Source: an uncultured Spirochaetota bacterium
GTDB lineage: Bacteria > Spirochaetota > Spirochaetia > Treponematales > Treponemataceae
Direction of reading: 5' to 3'
DNA length: 64,000 bases
Assembly (NCBI GenBank): GCA_944389415.1
Contig: CALXMF010000001.1
Span: forward strand, 310,001 to 374,000
The translations under genes were made by a program, and so were the position numbers. Below are positions 26,369-35,807 of the stretch, in pieces. The stretch's first letter is position 1, and each line of letters begins with the position of its first letter. The notes beneath the pieces were generated by a model, which saw only the letters and a program-made list of their open reading frames with translations, ran no database searches and was not told the DNA's origin.

Positions 26369-28303
26369 ATGAAAAAAACAATTGCACGACAGCTATTCGT
26401 TATTATTATGACGGTTACACTCTGTACCCTGATACTGAACTCAATCATTCAAGTTGACAATGCAAAGAAAAACCAGATCCGCGGCGCGCAGCTCAAAATA
26501 GAACAACTGAAAGGCACGTTAAATAACAATAGCCGGAATCTGGCAGCACTAAAAGAATCACAGCAGGAAATTTCTATTATCCGCGCAAAAACTGCGGCAT
26601 ATATTATTCAGCACCATACAGAAATTGTCAATGACCTCCAGGACTTGAAAAAAATAGCCGGCTTGCTGCAAGTAGATGAACTGCATATTTTTAATGAAGA
26701 GGGAACAATATACTCAGGTACAATTCCCAAATATTACGGTTACAATTTTAATTCAGGAGAACAAATGCAGTTTTTTCTGCCCATGCTGCAGGATAAGACG
26801 CTTGTCCTGAGCCAAGACATCATGCCGAATACCGCTGAGAAAAAATACATGCAGTATTCGGCTGTTTGGCAGGAAAACGGTAAAAATATAATTCAAATTG
26901 GTATGGAGCCTGACAGGATTATGAAAGCGCAGCAAATCACCGAACTTTCGTATCTGTTTTCGATTATTTCTAATGATGAAGGTGAAATACGTTTAGCTAT
27001 CGACTGTGAACAAGAAATTATATCAGGTTCTACAGATCGGTCATTAACTGGAAAAAATCTGCAGGAAATAGGACTTTCTGCACAAAACATACAAGTAGGA
27101 ACAGGTTTCTTTTCTAAGATAAACAATACATTATATTATTGCTATTTTGAACAGTATAATTCACTGCTTATCGGTATTTTAGTACAGGAAGATGTTCTCT
27201 ACAACGGTATTTTCTCAAATCTTCTCTATACCAGTATCTATTTGATCATTGCTGCTTTAATTATGTTGTATGGCATGTTCAGTTTTATAGATAGCTACAT
27301 TATAAAGGGAATAGATACTATTATTGATAAACTGTCGCTTATCACAGCAGGAAATCTTGATGTAAAAGTTGATGTTAACACTTCGCCGGAATTTGAGAAA
27401 CTTAGCGAACATATAAATACTATGGTGCATAGTCTGCTGAATAATATGGATAAGCTGTCTAAGATATTTGATATAGCAAATGTAATGCTTGGTGTATATG
27501 AATTTAATGCCGATATGAAACGAGTTCGTGCAACCAGAAAAGTGCAGACATTACTGATGCTTGATAATGAAGAATTCAGCAGAATAACAGCTGATAAAAT
27601 TCTATTCAATAAATATATGGAAACAATTTTTAACCGTCCATATGATCCCGCTCGCAATATTTACATGCTCACCGCAGATACAACCAGTTATCTGCAAATC
27701 CTTCCATTCTCAGATGAAACAAACACAGTCTGTATTATTACCGATGCAACTGAAGAAGTTATCGAAAAACAGCACATAGAACATGACCGCGATTATGATG
27801 TATTAACAGGCCTGTTTAACAGAAGAGCTTTTAATACCTCTATGGAAAAATTATTTACCGGCGACAAGGCTGTTTTAACAGAATCAGTACTGCTCCTGCT
27901 TGATATGGATGGGTTAAAATCAATAAATGACACATACGGGCATATAAATGGAGATATCGCTATAAAGGCAGCAGCAACCATACTTCTGAACTGTGAAGCC
28001 GAGCAGAAAATCGCCGCACGGCTTGGCGGTGACGAATTTGTTATTTTTATATATGGATATACCCGCAGCAGCCTGCAAAACTATATTCAGCTTATGTATC
28101 AGGCAATGCTGAATACCACTATCACACTCACAGACGGAAGTATTAAACCGCTCAGATTATCTGGAGGATATGTTTTCTATCCGGAAAGCAATTGCAATTA
28201 TGGACAGCTTCTGGAAGAAGCTGATACTGCTTTATATCAGGTGAAAAAAAGTGTGAAAGGTATTTTTCTGCCTTATAAAGAAGAGAATAAAATAACAGAG
28301 TGA
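26369..28303 (+). CDS. Membrane diguanylate cyclase with HAMP and GGDEF domains
   Basis: This 644-residue protein has an N-terminal membrane helix (about 8-28) and an extracytoplasmic sensor region (about 30-280). A second membrane segment follows (about 285-305), then a HAMP-like linker (IIDKLSLITAGNLDVKVDV, about 315-365), a middle region that may be PAS-like, and a C-terminal GGDEF domain. The signature GGDEF lies at about 553-557 in ARLGGDEFVIF, and the domain start DYDVLTGLFNRRAF is intact, so c-di-GMP synthesis is expected. The RxxD inhibitory site before GGDEF is absent, so product inhibition is unlikely. AAGGAAAAGGG precedes the ATG at 26369. It links an outside signal to c-di-GMP, in spirochaetes often motility. 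Confidence 0.93.
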   Translation: MKKTIARQLFVIIMTVTLCTLILNSIIQVDNAKKNQIRGAQLKIEQLKGTLNNNSRNLAALKESQQEISIIRAKTAAYIIQHHTEIVNDLQDLKKIAGLLQVDELHIFNEEGTIYSGTIPKYYGYNFNSGEQMQFFLPMLQDKTLVLSQDIMPNTAEKKYMQYSAVWQENGKNIIQIGMEPDRIMKAQQITELSYLFSIISNDEGEIRLAIDCEQEIISGSTDRSLTGKNLQEIGLSAQNIQVGTGFFSKINNTLYYCYFEQYNSLLIGILVQEDVLYNGIFSNLLYTSIYLIIAALIMLYGMFSFIDSYIIKGIDTIIDKLSLITAGNLDVKVDVNTSPEFEKLSEHINTMVHSLLNNMDKLSKIFDIANVMLGVYEFNADMKRVRATRKVQTLLMLDNEEFSRITADKILFNKYMETIFNRPYDPARNIYMLTADTTSYLQILPFSDETNTVCIITDATEEVIEKQHIEHDRDYDVLTGLFNRRAFNTSMEKLFTGDKAVLTESVLLLLDMDGLKSINDTYGHINGDIAIKAAATILLNCEAEQKIAARLGGDEFVIFIYGYTRSSLQNYIQLMYQAMLNTTITLTDGSIKPLRLSGGYVFYPESNCNYGQLLEEADTALYQVKKSVKGIFLPYKEENKITE

Positions 28304-28347
28304 CAAAAAGTTTTCATATATTTTAATGTGGAAGATTTTGAAATCTA

Positions 28348-28356
28348 TGCTATACT
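28348..28356 (+). promoter_or_regulatory. Extended -10 promoter of the aroK gene, leaderless geometry
   Basis: TGCTATACT (28348-28356) ends 6 nt before the ATG at 28363. The predicted transcription start coincides with the A of the start codon, and no Shine-Dalgarno is present. Confidence 0.6.
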
Positions 28357-28362
28357 GTATGT

Positions 28363-28938
28363 ATGAACAAGACGCTCGTTATTATAGGCATCAAACACTG
28401 CGGAAAAAGTACACAGGGAAAATTACTTGCAAAGCATTATAATTGTCCCTTTTATGACACTGATGATATTGTCACAGAACTGACCGGTAAAACACCCCGT
28501 GAAATATATACAGCACAGGGAGAAGATGCCTTTATGGAGCAGGAAACCGCAGCATGCCAGTATCTTGCAAGAAAACTGAATGCGGATAAAAAACAGGCAA
28601 TTATCGCGACAGGCGGAGGCATATGCAATAATACTTCAGCAGTAGCTATTTTAAAACAAATCGGATCGCTGCTTTTATTGCTTGCAGAAGAAGAAGCTGC
28701 GTGCCGCCGTATTGTATATGATGCAAAGACACTTCCAGATGGGACAATTGCGAATCTACCAGCCTATATCGCTAGTTATCAGCCAAAATCGTTTGAAGAA
28801 GTACAATCTATTTTTCACACTTTTTATGAAGAACGCACAAAAAAATACACAGCCATTGCAGATGTCGTCTTTTTTGCAGAAGCAGTAAGTATTGAAGAAA
28901 ACAGCCGCCGGCTTATCGCACTATGTGATACACTGTAA
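28363..28938 (+). CDS. aroK: Shikimate kinase
   Basis: This is a 191-residue P-loop kinase. The Walker A is GIKHCGKST, the substrate-binding DTDDI is at about 34-38, and the GGG loop (IIATGGGIC) is near residue 86; these are the three marks of shikimate kinase. It phosphorylates shikimate in the cytosolic aromatic amino-acid pathway. The C-terminal lid and helices are of normal length. The gene seems to be monocistronic: a leaderless-type promoter lies just before it and a strong bidirectional terminator just after. No other aromatic pathway gene is in the window, so the identification rests on motifs alone. A gluconate kinase-like enzyme is less likely. Confidence 0.88.
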   Translation: MNKTLVIIGIKHCGKSTQGKLLAKHYNCPFYDTDDIVTELTGKTPREIYTAQGEDAFMEQETAACQYLARKLNADKKQAIIATGGGICNNTSAVAILKQIGSLLLLLAEEEAACRRIVYDAKTLPDGTIANLPAYIASYQPKSFEEVQSIFHTFYEERTKKYTAIADVVFFAEAVSIEENSRRLIALCDTL

Positions 28939-28940
28939 AT

Positions 28941-28978
28941 AAAAAGGATTCTTACGCTCTGGCGAAAGAATCCTTTTT
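28941..28978. terminator. Bidirectional terminator between aroK and fabF
   Basis: A perfect 13-bp stem (28941-28953 with 28966-28978, AAAAAGGATTCTT arm) with a 12-nt loop ends in a T-run on both strands. It separates the convergent aroK and fabF genes. Confidence 0.9.
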
Positions 28979-28999
28979 AAGCATTTACGAAGATTAGTA

Positions 29000-30253
29000 T
29001 TACAGATATTTTTTCATAACAATACAGCCGTTATGACCACCGAATCCCAGAGAAGCAGATGCAAAACAATTTATCTCGCCAGGGACTCCTTTGTTGGGTA
29101 CATAATCAAGATCACAGCCATGTTCTACATCAGGCTCTTCCAGATTGATTGTTGGCGGATAGAAACTATCTTCCATCGCTTTTACTCCAAGAATCGCTTC
29201 TATCGCACCTGCCGCACCAACACAGTGGCCGGTCATACTCTTTGTGGATGATACTTTCATTTTATATGCATGTTCACCAAACGCACTCTTAACCATACGC
29301 GTCTCAGCAGGATCGTTTATCGGCGTTGAAGTTCCATGGGCATTATAATACTGTACCATTTCGGGCTTAATACCGGCATCATCAAGCGCACGGGAAATTG
29401 CAAGTGCACCGCCAGAACCATCAGGACGAGGACTAGTAATATGATATGCGTCACTTGATGAGCCGTATCCGGCAAATTCCGCATATATTTTAGCACCCCG
29501 CTTTTTCGCATGCTCAAGTTCCTCAAGAATCAACACACCTGATCCTTCACCCATGATAAAACCTTCACGGCGAACATCAAACGGGCGGCTTGCTTTTTTA
29601 GGATCATCATTAAACGATGTGGCTAACGTCTGCAATACAGTAAAACAGCCAATACCGAATCCGGTAATTGCCGCTTCCGTTCCTCCAGCAAGACAAACAT
29701 CGATACGTCCTGAACGCACCTGATCAAGCGCCAGACCAAGAGCATCAGTACCAGAAGCGCAGGCCGTCGCTAATGTCCATGACGCCCCCTGAATCCCAAA
29801 CAGCATGCTGACATTTGCGGCAGCCTCGTTTGGAATAAACAATGGTACGGACAACGGCGGGATACGTGTGTTTCCTGCAGAAAAATATTTTTTATATGCC
29901 GCTTCCATCGTCTCAAATCCGCCGATACCGTTGCCTATCACGATACCAGATTTACAGGCAGCGATCGCTTCTTTTGTAAAACCGGCATCAGAAACAGCCT
30001 GAACAGCAGCGGCAACCGCAAACTGGGTAAACCGGCTCATTTTGCGCGCTTCTTTTCGGTCCACTCCAAAATCAGATAAATTGAAGTTTTTAACTTCTGC
30101 GGCGATTTTAACTGCATAATCACTTGTGTCAAACAGTGTAATTCTGTCTATACCACATTCCCCAGCTCTGACAGCGGCCCAAGTATCAGCGATATTGTTG
30201 CCAAGCGGGGTTACAGCACCAATTCCGGTAACGACAACTCGTCTCTTTTCCAT
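29000..30253 (-). CDS. fabF: 3-oxoacyl-ACP synthase II
   Basis: This 417-residue condensing enzyme elongates fatty acyl-ACP with malonyl-ACP. The N-terminus is RRVVVTGIGAVTPLGNN. The active-site Cys lies in TLATACASGTDAL. The two catalytic His residues are in NAHGTSTPINDPAE and STKSMTGHCVGAAGAIE, and the final GFGGHNG loop is intact, so the enzyme is expected to be active. AAGGAG precedes ATG 30253. It follows the acyl-CoA synthetase gene by 36 bp on the same strand, so the two form an operon for making and activating fatty acids. Confidence 0.96.
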   Translation of the reverse strand: MEKRRVVVTGIGAVTPLGNNIADTWAAVRAGECGIDRITLFDTSDYAVKIAAEVKNFNLSDFGVDRKEARKMSRFTQFAVAAAVQAVSDAGFTKEAIAACKSGIVIGNGIGGFETMEAAYKKYFSAGNTRIPPLSVPLFIPNEAAANVSMLFGIQGASWTLATACASGTDALGLALDQVRSGRIDVCLAGGTEAAITGFGIGCFTVLQTLATSFNDDPKKASRPFDVRREGFIMGEGSGVLILEELEHAKKRGAKIYAEFAGYGSSSDAYHITSPRPDGSGGALAISRALDDAGIKPEMVQYYNAHGTSTPINDPAETRMVKSAFGEHAYKMKVSSTKSMTGHCVGAAGAIEAILGVKAMEDSFYPPTINLEEPDVEHGCDLDYVPNKGVPGEINCFASASLGFGGHNGCIVMKKYL

Positions 30254-30289
30254 CTTAAAAACTCCTTTACTATATTCAGCAGCAGGATA

Positions 30290-31963
30290 TCAGCAGGACT
30301 TTTGATCCTGCTCCCGAATTTCAACACGGCGTATTTTGCCGCTTATTGTTTTCGGCAATTCTTTTGTAAATTCTATGATGCGCGGGTATTTATACGGTGC
30401 CGTTTGATGTTTGACGAACTCCTGAATCTCCTGCGAAAGCTTTTTGCTCGCTTCATATCCCGGCGAAAGAACAATAGTCGCTTTTACAATCTGCCCGCGT
30501 TTTTCATCATTTACACCAGTAACAGCTGATTCAAGTACTGCCGGATGTTTTTGTAAAACGCTTTCAACTTCAAACGGACTGATACGATATCCGGCGCTTT
30601 TTATCATATCATCAGTACGGCCGATAAACCAATAATAACCATCTTCATCACGATAGGCAGTATCACCGGTATGATACAGATTACCTTGGAAAACCGCATT
30701 TGATAATTTTTCATCGTGATAATAACCAGCAAACATACCAAATGGATGCCCCTGTTCAAGACGCAGCACAATTTCCCCGACTTCATCAGCAGAACAGGAG
30801 TTTCCTTCTGAATCAACTATATCAACATGATACCCAGGAGCAGGTTTTCCCATCGATCCCGGCTTTGGCTCCATGCCCGGGAAATTCCCAATCGTAAGAG
30901 TCAATTCTGTCTGACCATACCCTTCATACATTTTAAGTCCTGTTTTTTCATAAAAACGGGTATACACTTCATCATTCAAAGCTTCACCGGCAGTGACACA
31001 GTACACAAGGTGAGATAAATCATATTTTGACAGATCCTGACGTATAAGATATCGATATACTGTAGGAGGCGCACAAAATGTCGTTACTTGATACTTCTGC
31101 ATTTTTTCAAGAAGACGAGCAGGCACAAATGAAAGCATATCATATGCAAAAACAGCACTGCCGGCAATCCACTGGCCATAAAGCTTTCCCCATACGGCTT
31201 TAGCCCAACCTGTCTCAGCAACAGTAAGATGTAAACCTCCCTCAACCACATTCTGCCAGAATTTTGCGGTAACTATATGGCCAAGAGGATAACTGTAATT
31301 ATGCTGAACCATTTTTGGATATCCTGATGTACCGGAAGTAAAATACAACAACATGATATCGTCATTATGTGTCGCATCACTGCCCGTCGGTCGAGGGAAT
31401 ACCGCTGGCAGCTGTGTATACGTTTCAGAAAACGTTTCCCATCCAGCCCTTGGTTTACCTATTGTGACAAGTTTTTGGACTGTTGGCGAAGATACAAGTG
31501 CTTTTTCAACTTCTTTCTGCAATGTATCATCTTCGAGCGTTACGATGGCTTTAATACCCGCTGTATTATTGCGGTATTCAATATCACTTGCGAGCAGCAT
31601 ATTGGTCGCAGGCACAGCAATTGCCCCAAGGCGATGCAGTGCAAGAATAAAAAACCAGAATTCATACCGCCGGCGGAGAATGAGCATAACGGCGTCGCCT
31701 TTACGTATACCAAGATGGTACAGATAGTGCGCAGTTCGTGCCGATGCCTCGGACAAATCCCTAAAAGAAAAAATATGCTCTTCATTTTCATCATTGCACC
31801 ACACGAGTGCGCGCCGGTCAGGTTCTATACGAGCATATTCATCAACAATATCATATGTAAAATTAAAATCAGCCGGAATGTGAATAGAAAAGTTCCTCGT
31901 AAGTTCCTCGTATGTTGCAAGAGGCTTGGAAGTATCTATAAATCTCTCAAGCAGCGACGGCAT
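30290..31963 (-). CDS. Medium-chain acyl-CoA synthetase-like AMP ligase
   Basis: This is a 557-residue adenylate-forming enzyme. The motif YFTSGTSGYPKMVQHNYSY, the aromatic/Trp-rich TVAETGWAKAVWGKLYGQW, the A5 loop KMYEGYGQTELTL, the hinge YHTGDTAYRDEDGYYWFIGRTDD and the C-terminal Lys in PKTISGKIRR identify the acetyl/medium-chain acyl-CoA synthetase branch. It is likely to activate a short or medium-chain fatty acid or branched acid. AAAGGAG lies upstream of ATG 31963. It heads an operon with fabF. The minus-strand promoter is at 32022-32050. Confidence 0.93.
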   Translation of the reverse strand: MPSLLERFIDTSKPLATYEELTRNFSIHIPADFNFTYDIVDEYARIEPDRRALVWCNDENEEHIFSFRDLSEASARTAHYLYHLGIRKGDAVMLILRRRYEFWFFILALHRLGAIAVPATNMLLASDIEYRNNTAGIKAIVTLEDDTLQKEVEKALVSSPTVQKLVTIGKPRAGWETFSETYTQLPAVFPRPTGSDATHNDDIMLLYFTSGTSGYPKMVQHNYSYPLGHIVTAKFWQNVVEGGLHLTVAETGWAKAVWGKLYGQWIAGSAVFAYDMLSFVPARLLEKMQKYQVTTFCAPPTVYRYLIRQDLSKYDLSHLVYCVTAGEALNDEVYTRFYEKTGLKMYEGYGQTELTLTIGNFPGMEPKPGSMGKPAPGYHVDIVDSEGNSCSADEVGEIVLRLEQGHPFGMFAGYYHDEKLSNAVFQGNLYHTGDTAYRDEDGYYWFIGRTDDMIKSAGYRISPFEVESVLQKHPAVLESAVTGVNDEKRGQIVKATIVLSPGYEASKKLSQEIQEFVKHQTAPYKYPRIIEFTKELPKTISGKIRRVEIREQDQKSC

Positions 31964-32021
31964 AAAGCATGTTCTCCTTTATCATCAATCCATAGACTCC
32001 GGATTGAAATATCAGAATATA

Positions 32022-32050
32022 ATTATAAATGATTAGACCGATTCCGTCAA
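32022..32050 (-). promoter_or_regulatory. Promoter of the acyl-CoA synthetase-fabF operon
   Basis: On the minus strand, TTGACG (32050-32045) and TATAAT (32027-32022) are 17 bp apart. The predicted start is near 32015, about 50 nt before the ATG. Confidence 0.75.
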
Positions 32051-32056
32051 AAAATG

Positions 32057-32069
32057 TTGCACGTTGCAA
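32057..32069. promoter_or_regulatory. TTGCA-CGT-TGCAA palindrome, operator candidate
   Basis: TTGCACGTTGCAA is an inverted repeat with a 3-nt centre lying just upstream of the -35 box of the acyl-CoA synthetase promoter. It could bind a regulator of fatty-acid metabolism; no regulator gene is nearby. Confidence 0.4.
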
Positions 32070-32199
32070 GTATTTTTTGTGAATTACCATAAAATTGCCA
32101 ATCAGCAGCATTGTTTTATATATTCCCGTATAAAATATATGGAGTAAACTGCTTTTTTTTATTAGAATTGCACTTTAATAAAATAGGAGTATCCCGGCA

Positions 32200-33894
32200 A
32201 TGAAAGCGTCACGCAAACTTATAATCACAATTATTTTCTTTTATATACTTGTTTTTTACGCCGCAGCAGATAACGCACAAACGCTGATTCCCGCAGACCA
32301 CTGGATATACAGTGCAATAAAGGATGTTTTTACAGAAGCGGGGTATGTCGGTTTTTATACTAATGCCCCTGCGTCGCAAGCCGAGTTAAAGCTATATTTG
32401 GATGAAATAGATTACACAACGTTATCTCCCTATGGACAAACACAATACAGACGAATATATGCGTTTTTCAATCGAGAACAAAAGAAAATTGCGTCCGGTG
32501 TTATTTCCGCAGGACTTGAATTAAAACTGACTCCTGAGCTGTATTATAAAACAAATCCCGCAATAGATTGGACTTTTAATTATCATTATAAAAATGATAT
32601 CGCAGAGATTCCTGTTTTCCTGGCTGTCTCAGATATCATCTTCATTGAATCAGATATTTTTTTTGGAAAAAACTACTGGGCCTCACGGGATCCCTATAAC
32701 TGGAATAATTTTCCGCTTACCTTCACAACAGATGCTCCCTATATAGATTACAATACAGCTGAATTTTTCTGGCCCCGCAAAGCGTACATGAGCATCGGGT
32801 TTGATATTCAGGATACAGCTTTTTTTAATTTTCAGATTGGCAGAAATCCCCTTTCACGAAGCCTGACGCAAAACGGCAGCATTATCGTTTCAGAATTTTT
32901 TGAAACAGACGCATATGCACAGATGACGATTTTTTCTCCCAACATAAAATACACCCTGACCACTTCTCAGGTCGCGGTAAACAAATATCTGTATCTGCAT
33001 CAGCTCGAATTCAGGTTCTTAAAAAAGATTCAGTTTTCACTTATTGAAGGCGCATATATCAACGCGCCATTTGAACTCAGATTTCTCAATCCTCTCATGA
33101 TCATGCACTCATATGCATACTGGGACTCATACCCTGATTCAGGAATAAATAACTGCTGCGCATATCTTGCATTTACTTTTGACTGGACTCCGATAAAATA
33201 TCTGCGTATATATGGTTTATACGCGCAGAATGAACTGCAGACACCGCAGGAAGCATCTTCCGTCAGCGGCCGTTCATACCCCAATTCACTTGGTTTCCAG
33301 CTGGGCGCGGAAAGCATCATTCCGTTCAACAATCATGGTGCATGGCGCGTAGCACTTGAAGGCATTTACACAATGCCGTGGCTGTATATCAAACATACTC
33401 CCGACTCATCTCTGTTTCATGATCGGTATGACAATTTGAAAAACGGCAGTCAGCCGATAAATTCTTGGATCGGTACACCATTTGGGCCAGACAGTATCGC
33501 GGTAAGCGCAAAATGGGGATATGAAGTCGCCGGCAAATGGGCGGTCTCGCTTGCGTATCTGTGGCTCGCGCAGGGAGAGAACGCGTTCGCAGATAAAGTA
33601 TTTTTTCGTGACGGAGAAAAACTTGATCCTGAAAATAATGGCGACGCATATTATCCGCCAACATATGTAGATACCGACCCAGACAAAGCAGTTGCGGAAG
33701 CGCAGAAAAAAACACCGAGCGGCACACCGCAGTATACTAACCAGATACAGCTGGAGGGGGAGTATTCTTTTACACAGAATATCATATTGTCATCCCGGTT
33801 TACCTATACGATTATATTAAATGATGATAATATAAAAAATAAGTTTGAGCAGGGCGCAGAATTTGCCATATCCTGTACATTTAAATTACTTTAA
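32200..33894 (+). CDS. Wzi-like outer-membrane beta-barrel protein, second copy
   Basis: This 564-residue paralogue of the 2629-4350 protein shares the N-terminal helical module (DHWIYSAIKDVFTEAGYVGF), the early barrel YYKTNPAIDWTF (compare YYKTNAEIDWLL), ELRFLNPLMIMHSYAYWDSY and SWIGTPFGPDSIAV. It has a signal peptide (about 1-24) and is predicted to be an outer-membrane barrel with an exposed capsule- or glycan-facing side. AGGAG lies about 10 nt before the ATG. Unlike the first copy it is not linked to a glycosyltransferase; it precedes an oligopeptide transporter 52 bp downstream, which has its own promoter. Confidence 0.7.
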   Translation: MKASRKLIITIIFFYILVFYAAADNAQTLIPADHWIYSAIKDVFTEAGYVGFYTNAPASQAELKLYLDEIDYTTLSPYGQTQYRRIYAFFNREQKKIASGVISAGLELKLTPELYYKTNPAIDWTFNYHYKNDIAEIPVFLAVSDIIFIESDIFFGKNYWASRDPYNWNNFPLTFTTDAPYIDYNTAEFFWPRKAYMSIGFDIQDTAFFNFQIGRNPLSRSLTQNGSIIVSEFFETDAYAQMTIFSPNIKYTLTTSQVAVNKYLYLHQLEFRFLKKIQFSLIEGAYINAPFELRFLNPLMIMHSYAYWDSYPDSGINNCCAYLAFTFDWTPIKYLRIYGLYAQNELQTPQEASSVSGRSYPNSLGFQLGAESIIPFNNHGAWRVALEGIYTMPWLYIKHTPDSSLFHDRYDNLKNGSQPINSWIGTPFGPDSIAVSAKWGYEVAGKWAVSLAYLWLAQGENAFADKVFFRDGEKLDPENNGDAYYPPTYVDTDPDKAVAEAQKKTPSGTPQYTNQIQLEGEYSFTQNIILSSRFTYTIILNDDNIKNKFEQGAEFAISCTFKLL

Positions 33895-33910
33895 AAGGCT
33901 GTATTCTGTA

Positions 33911-33939
33911 TTGTCTGCCGCCCTAAACCCCGATATATT
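33911..33939 (+). promoter_or_regulatory. Promoter for leaderless transcript of the oligopeptide operon
   Basis: TTGTCT (33911-33916), a 17-bp spacer and TATATT (33934-33939) precede the ATG at 33946 by 6 nt. No ribosome binding site is present, so the message is predicted to be leaderless. Confidence 0.6.
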
Positions 33940-33945
33940 GGCAAT

Positions 33946-35781
33946 ATGGATTTAAAAGTACTTTTTATCACAGGTTGTGTACTGGGAGCGGCTTTATCGG
34001 GCTGTACCCGTGATACAGAATATACAGAAGAGGAAATCCAGCAGCTTATTTCCGGCAACACAGATATATTAATAGAAGAAACTGTTGCTAAACCATGGCA
34101 GGGAGAACAATTCATATCGAACATACAGGGCGGTACCTGGTATGATGTTATCAGCGCGGATCCTAAAAGTTTTAATCTTCTTATTGCGGAACAGGATTCG
34201 GCAACTGCAGGTGTTATCGCGGGACTGCATGAATATCTGGTAGATTATAATTACGCAACAAAAGAATGGATTCCCAAATGTGCTTTTTATGATATCATAA
34301 CAGATGAAGAAACCCAGACTGTATCCGTATATTATACGCTGCGAGATAACCTGTACTGGAGTTTTTACGGAAGTGAGACGAAAATTCCTGTAACTTCAGA
34401 TGATGTCGTTTTCTGGTATAATGAAATAGAAGGAGACCCCGCCTTTCACAGTTCCGCATATAACAGCCAGTTTGTCATACTTGATGATGGTACTGCTGCA
34501 CATATTGATATTGAAAAAATAGATAATAAAACATTTGCTTTTCATTTTCCACGGATGGATTCAAATCCGCTGCTGTCAACGAACAGAACATTCGGCCCGT
34601 CATTTATTTATAAAAAAGCAAAAGAGGAAGGCGGGATTCAGGCAGTCCTTGATATATTCAATGTAGCAACAGATGTGCATTCAATTCCGTCTATGGGGCG
34701 CTGGTTTATAAAAGAATATACACCCGGTCTGAGGATAGTGTTTTCACGAAATCCCAATTATTGGGAGCATGACAGTGATGGAACAGCACTTCCGTATCCT
34801 GATGAAATGATCTGCAGTATTATTCCTGACCCCAACACCCAATATTTATTATTCCGGCAAGGAAGTCTTGAAAGCGCCGGTTTCAGACCGGAAGAACTGG
34901 ACGACGCTGTGCGAAACTCATCCTCAGAAAAACACAGTTACACCGTATACCGCGCTGATGGCAGCCTGCTAGTTCCGTTCTGGTCATTCAATCAGAATCC
35001 GGTTAATAAAGATAAACCATATTATCGCTGGTTTACAATAAAAGAATTCAGGCAGGCAATGAGTTGCCTGCTTGATAGAGACCGGATTATTTCTCAAACA
35101 TACCGGGGATTGGCAAGCCCTAAATATGATTTTTTCGCAACCGCAAATCCGTATTATAATCCTGATATACAATTACAATACCGTTATAATATTTCTCAGG
35201 CACTATCGCTTTTAAAACAGGCAGGATTTGAACAGGACGCAGACGGAATACTGCGGGATGCAAAAGGTATACCTGTTGAATTTGATCTTGCAATACAGGC
35301 TGATGCGGGAACACTCTCTGACATGGCGACTATAGTCGCAGACAGCTGCGCAAAAGTTGGAATCAAAATAAATATACGACAAGTTGACTTTCAGAAACTT
35401 GTACAGCAGCTTACCGCCACATACGACTGGCAGAGTGTATTTATCGGATTGGGAGCTAATTATTGGCCGACTCAGGGATCAAATGTCTGGCCTTCAGGAG
35501 GGAATCTTCATCTCTGGAATCCATTGCAGAAAACACCAGCAACAGAGTGGGAAGCCCGCATTGATTATCTCTATAATGAAGGAAGTGCTACAGTCGACAA
35601 ACAAATGGCACAGAAAATCTGGGATGAATATCAGACGATACTTCTGGAACAGTGTCCAGTAATTTATCTCGTCAGCAGTCAGAGTTTTATTGGCGTGAGG
35701 AACCGCTGGGATAAAAGCAATATCTATTATGATAATGTCGGAGGGCTGCAAACTCAGTATACGGGTTTGCAGCAGTACTGA
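33946..35781 (+). CDS. Oligopeptide ABC transporter substrate-binding lipoprotein
   Basis: This 611-residue member of the family-5 binding proteins (OppA/DppA type) has a lipobox in AALSGCTRD near residue 24 and begins translation at a promoter-proximal ATG. Family landmarks are YDVISADPKSFN..., the long middle YTLRDNLYWSFYGSE..VTSDDVVFWYNEI and the conserved C-terminal-domain element KEFRQAMSCLLDRDRII. It captures peptides outside the inner membrane. Four transporter genes follow in order (two permeases, two ATPases), making a complete peptide-uptake operon. Specificity is unknown; nickel or other ligands are possible in this family. Confidence 0.95.
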   Translation: MDLKVLFITGCVLGAALSGCTRDTEYTEEEIQQLISGNTDILIEETVAKPWQGEQFISNIQGGTWYDVISADPKSFNLLIAEQDSATAGVIAGLHEYLVDYNYATKEWIPKCAFYDIITDEETQTVSVYYTLRDNLYWSFYGSETKIPVTSDDVVFWYNEIEGDPAFHSSAYNSQFVILDDGTAAHIDIEKIDNKTFAFHFPRMDSNPLLSTNRTFGPSFIYKKAKEEGGIQAVLDIFNVATDVHSIPSMGRWFIKEYTPGLRIVFSRNPNYWEHDSDGTALPYPDEMICSIIPDPNTQYLLFRQGSLESAGFRPEELDDAVRNSSSEKHSYTVYRADGSLLVPFWSFNQNPVNKDKPYYRWFTIKEFRQAMSCLLDRDRIISQTYRGLASPKYDFFATANPYYNPDIQLQYRYNISQALSLLKQAGFEQDADGILRDAKGIPVEFDLAIQADAGTLSDMATIVADSCAKVGIKINIRQVDFQKLVQQLTATYDWQSVFIGLGANYWPTQGSNVWPSGGNLHLWNPLQKTPATEWEARIDYLYNEGSATVDKQMAQKIWDEYQTILLEQCPVIYLVSSQSFIGVRNRWDKSNIYYDNVGGLQTQYTGLQQY

Positions 35782-35807
35782 TATTAAAATACGGAGGTTC
35801 AAAGCAT

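Noticed and set aside
31367-32032. 221-codon plus-strand open frame
   Set aside because: Antisense to the medium-chain acyl-CoA synthetase, which carries all family motifs. The frame is a composition shadow.
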